Assembly (NCBI RefSeq): GCF_001039355.2
Contig: NW_019774058.1
Coordinates: 539,817 to 603,816, forward strand
Reading direction: 5' to 3'
Length of the DNA: 64,000 nucleotides
Source: Lingula anatina
Lineage: Eukaryota > Brachiopoda > Lingulata > Lingulida > Lingulidae
Shown here in pieces: positions 59,518-64,000 of this stretch. A model generated the notes under the pieces. That model was given only the letters and a program-made list of their open reading frames with translations, had not been told where the DNA came from and did no database searches. The position numbers and the translations under genes are program-made. The stretch's first letter is position 1, and every line of letters starts with the position of its first letter.

Positions 59518-61831
59518 CATTCAATACTGAGGATTGTTTACTTCTAATATTTCGATGTGTAATGAGTGTTTTTTCTCGTGGAATGAAGTAATCATGGTGA
59601 ATAACCTTTATCCAGGTAAACATTTTTTTTCGTTTTCAAATTTTGCAACATATTAATGAAGGGATCACGTTTAGGTGAAATATATACCAAAATTCACATA
59701 TCACCATCTTAATAGTTTTCATGTTGAGAAAAGCAATGAATAGATTTTAATCATTAAAACACCATTACGGCTTTGAAGAATTTCATGATCACTGCATGAA
59801 CATATGTTCAATGTAATTACATTTCACCAATAACTGATAACTATTTAAGACTTCCCCAGTCTTTTTGTCCATCATTTGATAATAATAATAATAGTAATAA
59901 TAATGACAATAATGATAAGTATTCAAAAACAATACTAAGATCATGAGGAAATTGACTCGTATACTAGATCTTATGTTTGAATCGGAGGTCACAACGTTTC
60001 GACCTTATCACAATTATCTTGGCCTTCCTAATGTGAACTGATGTTGAGTTGTGACTGGTGTCACGTGGTGGCAGTCTGCGGGAGATGTTCCCAGGGGCCC
60101 GTGTAACGAGGGTCCGTATAACGGAAAATCCGCCCTCCATTTAATTATAATTTTTAGGTTATCCCGACCTTGGGTCAAAATGTAGGGCGAGGCTTACCTG
60201 TACAAATTAATGGGAAGGGGACCCTCTATCATGAAGGGACTGACTTTCTGTCACGTATCATAGATGTGATAGTTGATATCTCAGGCCACTGTGCTTGTTG
60301 AGGGTGGGTTTTTTTTTCAATCTCTTCATGAATGGTCTCACTCCTTGACTGAACTAATCCTCCTTTTTATCATGATTTCAAACGTAAAACAACATAAGAG
60401 TCAATTTGATTATGATCTTAATATAATACAACTGGATGAATAAACAGTAAGAGTTGTCTATGAAAAGATTATTCTATAAATATTTAAAGTAAAAAGAAAC
60501 CCTTGCAAGTAAAGCTAAGCAATTTCAATTATTAAAATAGGCCACTGGTATGAAATTCATCCTTATCTAAAAGCAATGCAGAATGAAAAAATAAGTGATT
60601 AGTCTTATTCGTATTTCTTATGTTCGTCATTCTGCCAACCCCAAATGCGCCTTCCTCGTCTTCACTGAACTGAATCATGAATTTTAAGAAAAGTACACGG
60701 TTTGGCAAAGCGTATTTATTTTTCTGAAAAGGAACTGTTATTATGAGTAATTTCTTCACTTTACCTTGCAAATTATTTTGTATTCGACTGACGAATCCTC
60801 AATACCTCGCTGGTTAATACATAGGACAGGTAACAATGCTGCGAGGGGCAGATTTATACAATAAAAGTGGGTCATGCAAAATTCCCTCCTGTCGATTTTA
60901 TAAACTTCCGCATTTAGTTAACAGACCTTATATACAACAGCTACACAGAAAACATATGACTGCGTGTCATTATGGGGTTCCATGTTACCCAAGTGTTACT
61001 GGTGATATTGTGTTATAAAGAAGTACTGCAGGTGACGGCCGCAGGTATGTTGTCTACTTTATTCTCGTGTGGGTATACGTGCGCATGTTTTAAATAGAAT
61101 ATGCCGTAAAGTTGAGCAGGAATATCACCCTCACGCTTTCGGAAAATTTGATAAGTAACACGAACGTTAATGCATTCTGTTTGTATTTTACGAACATGAA
61201 GGGGGTTCGATAAATACAGGCACTAATATATGGTTGTATATTATGTATCGTTAAGTAGCATACAGTGCATGAGTAATGTTAATGTCTGCGCTTTCGAGTG
61301 TATATGTAGGACACAAAAAAGTGTTTTAAATGACAATCTTATATGACAAAATGTCGTTTGTTACGAAGTTCTTCTCTTCGCAACTTCACTAGCGGATCTA
61401 GCGTTAGGGGCACAGTGGTTATTTGTCCCTCAAATAGCTGGTGTAGTACGCCCTTCTCTCTCCTTAACCCTTAAAAAGTGAAACGAGTCAAACAAAAACC
61501 CATCATTTTTCCATCACTTTGCTCTACATATCATAGTAAAATGTCCTGATCTACTGTTACTCCCGCCGGTGTATTTACATGAACGAAGTGAGGCCAAATA
61601 TGTTATTCTTGTGCTCCCTTTTCCCTATATCCTGGTTCCACCATCTTTTCAGCACCATTCTATTAAGGTTTTTTCACGGTGGCGGTTGTAGGATAAGTAG
61701 GCCCTACATGTCAACAAGTACACAAGTTTTTTCTAGTCTTTTTTGTTTTCACAGCTTACCTAAAAGAGAAAATGTTTTAGATTCTATTGATTTAAAATCG
61801 TCTCGTTTCCTTAATGCACAACCCGTTTCAG
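59518..61831. other. Intergenic or unresolved upstream region of the EGF-module gene
   Basis: No exon can be supported. Short open frames occur at 60532..60771 (minus; FSEDEEGAFGVG..) and 60836..61018 (plus) without recognisable domains or paired splice evidence. A TAA/ATA-rich patch is at 59880-59920. The signal-peptide exon of the downstream gene should lie here or farther left of 61832, but I could not identify it. Confidence 0.4.
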
Positions 61832-62781
61832 GTACATGTTACCTGTGGCTATTCAGACCGCGAGATATCGGACGCTACGAAAAGACGGAACTGCTGGGGT
61901 TTTACTATAGAAATGGCACCATGAACAATATGCCAAGATACATGAAAACTCATAGCCAAGGCGGTACGTCTCACTTTGAGGTCGTGTACACTAAATCTCA
62001 GTGGATCATCCAGGAGGGCACGTCGGTAGTCCATGCTCGTTCAGTCCCTACTGCAGTTGATCTGATAGAAACGGAGTTGTCCTCTCCATGGCAATACTTT
62101 AAGAGTGGTTGGGTTAACTTCACGGGAGGGTTTCATTGTTTTAGTCGAGGTAATCTCTCTGTAGATTGCTGTCAATAATTAGGCTTTTGATCTGATCCTT
62201 GTATGGGCATGTAAACGTGTTGCCCCTTAGTATGCTTCCATAATTACATGTAGTTTGAAGCTGCTCTGTAAACTTTTTGACAACTTTCAGTTCTGCATCA
62301 GATCAGTTGATAACAAACACGCTCTTGATCACCATACAGTACATGTGTTTTCTGCCCTTTTTGTGACTCGCTAAAAGGGAATTTTGGAAGGTATTAATTG
62401 TACAGGTATATGCCCTATTTTTTTGGTGTGTGAAGATATCGTTATTCTTTTACCTTTCAGACATTTCACTGCCGTCTCACTTTAACTTAACAGTATATCC
62501 TGACCAAACTCCAGCACAAAATTCGTATCAAACATCTACCATCCGGCAGTGTCTAGATAAAATTTCAACTGGTCAATGTGTAAGCGTCACATGGAAGCCG
62601 TATGTTAGCCTTTGTGATTGCTTCACAAGTGCAAATGTATGTGCAATGCCATTGGACACTTTACAGCCGGGACAACTACTTTCAAGTGACATCGCTATTA
62701 ACATTGACACCGCACATTGTCGCCGAGAAGGTAATATCAACTGTTAATGACGCTTGTTAAATAAAACTCCTCCCACCCCCG

Positions 62782-62825
<44 letters not shown>

Positions 62826-63298
62826 TACAGGTAATATTGGATAACTGTACTTGTTTGATATCCTCTGAATACTTCTAAGATAATGACTTTATTTAGCCTC
62901 AGTATTTCGATAGGTCAGCAGTGTACCAGTCCGGTGTGTGACGACATGTGTATTGTAGTAAACCATACCCACTTCTGTGGGTGCAAAACAGGGCGGCGGT
63001 TAACGAATGGAAGTCACTGTGAAGGTAATTCTCTGAAACATCAGCATGCCAAGTATACCCTGGTGAATTTTCAAACATTAACACGTACGTGTTGATAATA
63101 GTAGGCTTCCAAGTAACTTGGTTACTTAATGATAATATAATGCAATTTGAAGTATGTTTTCAGGTACAGATGAATGTCAGTTTTACGCCGACTGTCATGT
63201 TCACCAAACGTGTTTATCAAACCACTATTGTTATAATACCTGCAACCAAGGGTTCCATCCTGTCCTAGACACAAACTCAGGCAACAAAACATGTACGA
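61832..63298 (+). CDS. Extracellular EGF-module protein, four internal exons (partial)
   Basis: Exons 61832-62149, 62461-62730, 62914-63024 and 63164-63298 have AG/GT borders and all are phase 1-1, the pattern of shuffled extracellular modules. Exon a holds a tryptophan-rich module (CYLWLFRPRD, GFYYRNGTMNNMPRYM, HFEVVY..QWII, WQYFKSGW) resembling modules of unnamed invertebrate surface proteins. Exon b has paired cysteines (VSLCDCFTSANVC). Exon c is EGF-like (QQCTSPVCDDMC, HFCGCKTG, GSHCEG). Exon d starts TDECQF and has the cysteine spacing of a calcium-binding EGF unit (DCHVHQTC, YCYNTC). N-glycosylation sequons (NGT, NFT, NLT, NHT) fit secretion. Neither terminus is identified, and no further exon is evident up to 64000. 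The exact family is unknown. Confidence 0.7.
62786..62822. repeat. (CA)n microsatellite in an intron of the EGF-module gene
   Basis: CA run of about 18 units between exons b and c. Confidence 0.95.
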
Positions 63299-64000
63299 GT
63301 AAGTACTAACTGAAGGGTGATTATAAGGCAAATTACACTGGTCCACAAATTCAGGACACATTTCTTTTTATAGCATTGCGAGGTACATGCACTACAAAAT
63401 CCACGCACGCTGCAGTAATTGGCGTTTTCCTTTTAAAATCATTTAATGTAAGGCCTATGAAATAAGAGAATATGGAGTGGGTAAGAACACTTATTTCATC
63501 AAAGTACATTAAAAGCGCAATGAAAATGCTTTTTTTGCCACAAACTATAGTAATTATAAAATGTTTATCACTCACGTGGAATAATGCAATGGACCGTCGG
63601 TCATCTTTGTCAGTCCCCGAGTGACACAAATGACGTTGTGTAACATGGTCGACTACAGGGTATTTGATGCTGCCCGCCCCCTTCTTAGTGACGAGGCTAA
63701 GAGATCATCCTTCAGGTGCCGGGAGTGTTTCTGCCTTTGTCTTTGTTACGATTTTTCGGTGTTTTCCGGATCCATATGACTTCCTTTATTTTTGTAGTTC
63801 TCAAGTCACTTTGTTTTGTAGAATTCTTGCACTCTCGCAGTTCATAATATGTTTCTGTTTACTTGTATGGTGGAGCCGTGATGGCTGATTACCACCTTTC
63901 TTGTGTGGATTGTTTCCTTTGTGCTGTGATGTAATTTTTCCTTCATTTACTTTTTAACGTCTTCCCCGTGTTCCTCCGAAATTTAACTTTATGTCTGAAA
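63299..64000. other. Right end of window, no supported exon
   Basis: Probably intron or 3' region of the EGF-module gene. A 74-codon frame at 63664..63888 is hydrophobic at its end (IICFCLLVWW) but has no acceptor or donor that fits the upstream phase, so I do not call it. Confidence 0.4.

Noticed and set aside
60836-61018. Candidate signal-peptide or first exon of the EGF-module gene
   Set aside because: No hydrophobic leader, ends in a stop, and no donor in the needed phase.
1-64000. tRNA, rRNA or CRISPR-like arrays
   Set aside because: Scanned by eye on both strands; no cloverleaf with A/B boxes, no rRNA-like block, and no regularly spaced identical repeats with unique spacers. Short tandem arrays present are microsatellites.

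Overview
The window is eukaryotic and almost certainly from a marine invertebrate animal. It has intron-rich genes with GT-AG introns, METTL27-like and EGF-module genes of animal type, abundant MITEs, Tc1, non-LTR and LTR remnants, and long microsatellites. I cannot name the species from the sequence. Single n bases at 39375, 48573 and 54095 look like collapsed contig joins. At each join the sequence on one side is repeated on the other side, which is what uncollapsed haplotypes of a highly heterozygous genome produce.

Layout: (1) 1..3254, minus strand: the 5' part of a METTL27/WBSCR27-like methyltransferase gene that runs off the left edge. (2) 5147..19011, minus strand: a 22-exon gene whose spliced frame closes exactly (5562 nt, 1853 aa). 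It has a 28-nt first coding exon with an N-myristoylation motif, about 1100 residues rich in ankyrin repeats, a helical region I do not recognise, and a coiled-coil C terminus. (3) 19.0..24.5 kb: its 5' flank, with a fold-back repeat and MITEs. (4) 25677..44359, minus strand: a tandem paralogue with the same 22 exons (1928 aa once redundant exons are removed). Exons 2-6 occur twice because of the join at 39375, and one of the two versions carries a 1.49-kb Tc1-like insertion. (5) 44.4..52.9 kb: the paralogue's 5' flank, assembled twice. (6) 52993..57293, plus strand: a two-exon intracellular subtilisin-like (S8) protease of 598 aa, head-to-head with the ankyrin genes and preceded by a truncated duplicate that ends at the n at 54095. 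(7) 57641..59517: a non-autonomous LTR element. (8) 61832..63298, plus strand: four phase-1 exons of a secreted or extracellular EGF-module gene with neither end identified.

The main biology is a recent tandem duplication (about 2.1..24.5 kb and 24.55..52.7 kb) of a predicted lipid-anchored ankyrin/coiled-coil scaffold protein beside a cytosolic-type subtilase. The copies have diverged at the C terminus: copy 1 has lost its last coiled coil by deletion and stop codons. A MITE landed inside the splice donor of exon 21 of copy 2, and its target duplication rebuilt the site. I infer that the ankyrin gene may be an undescribed family; its function is unknown.
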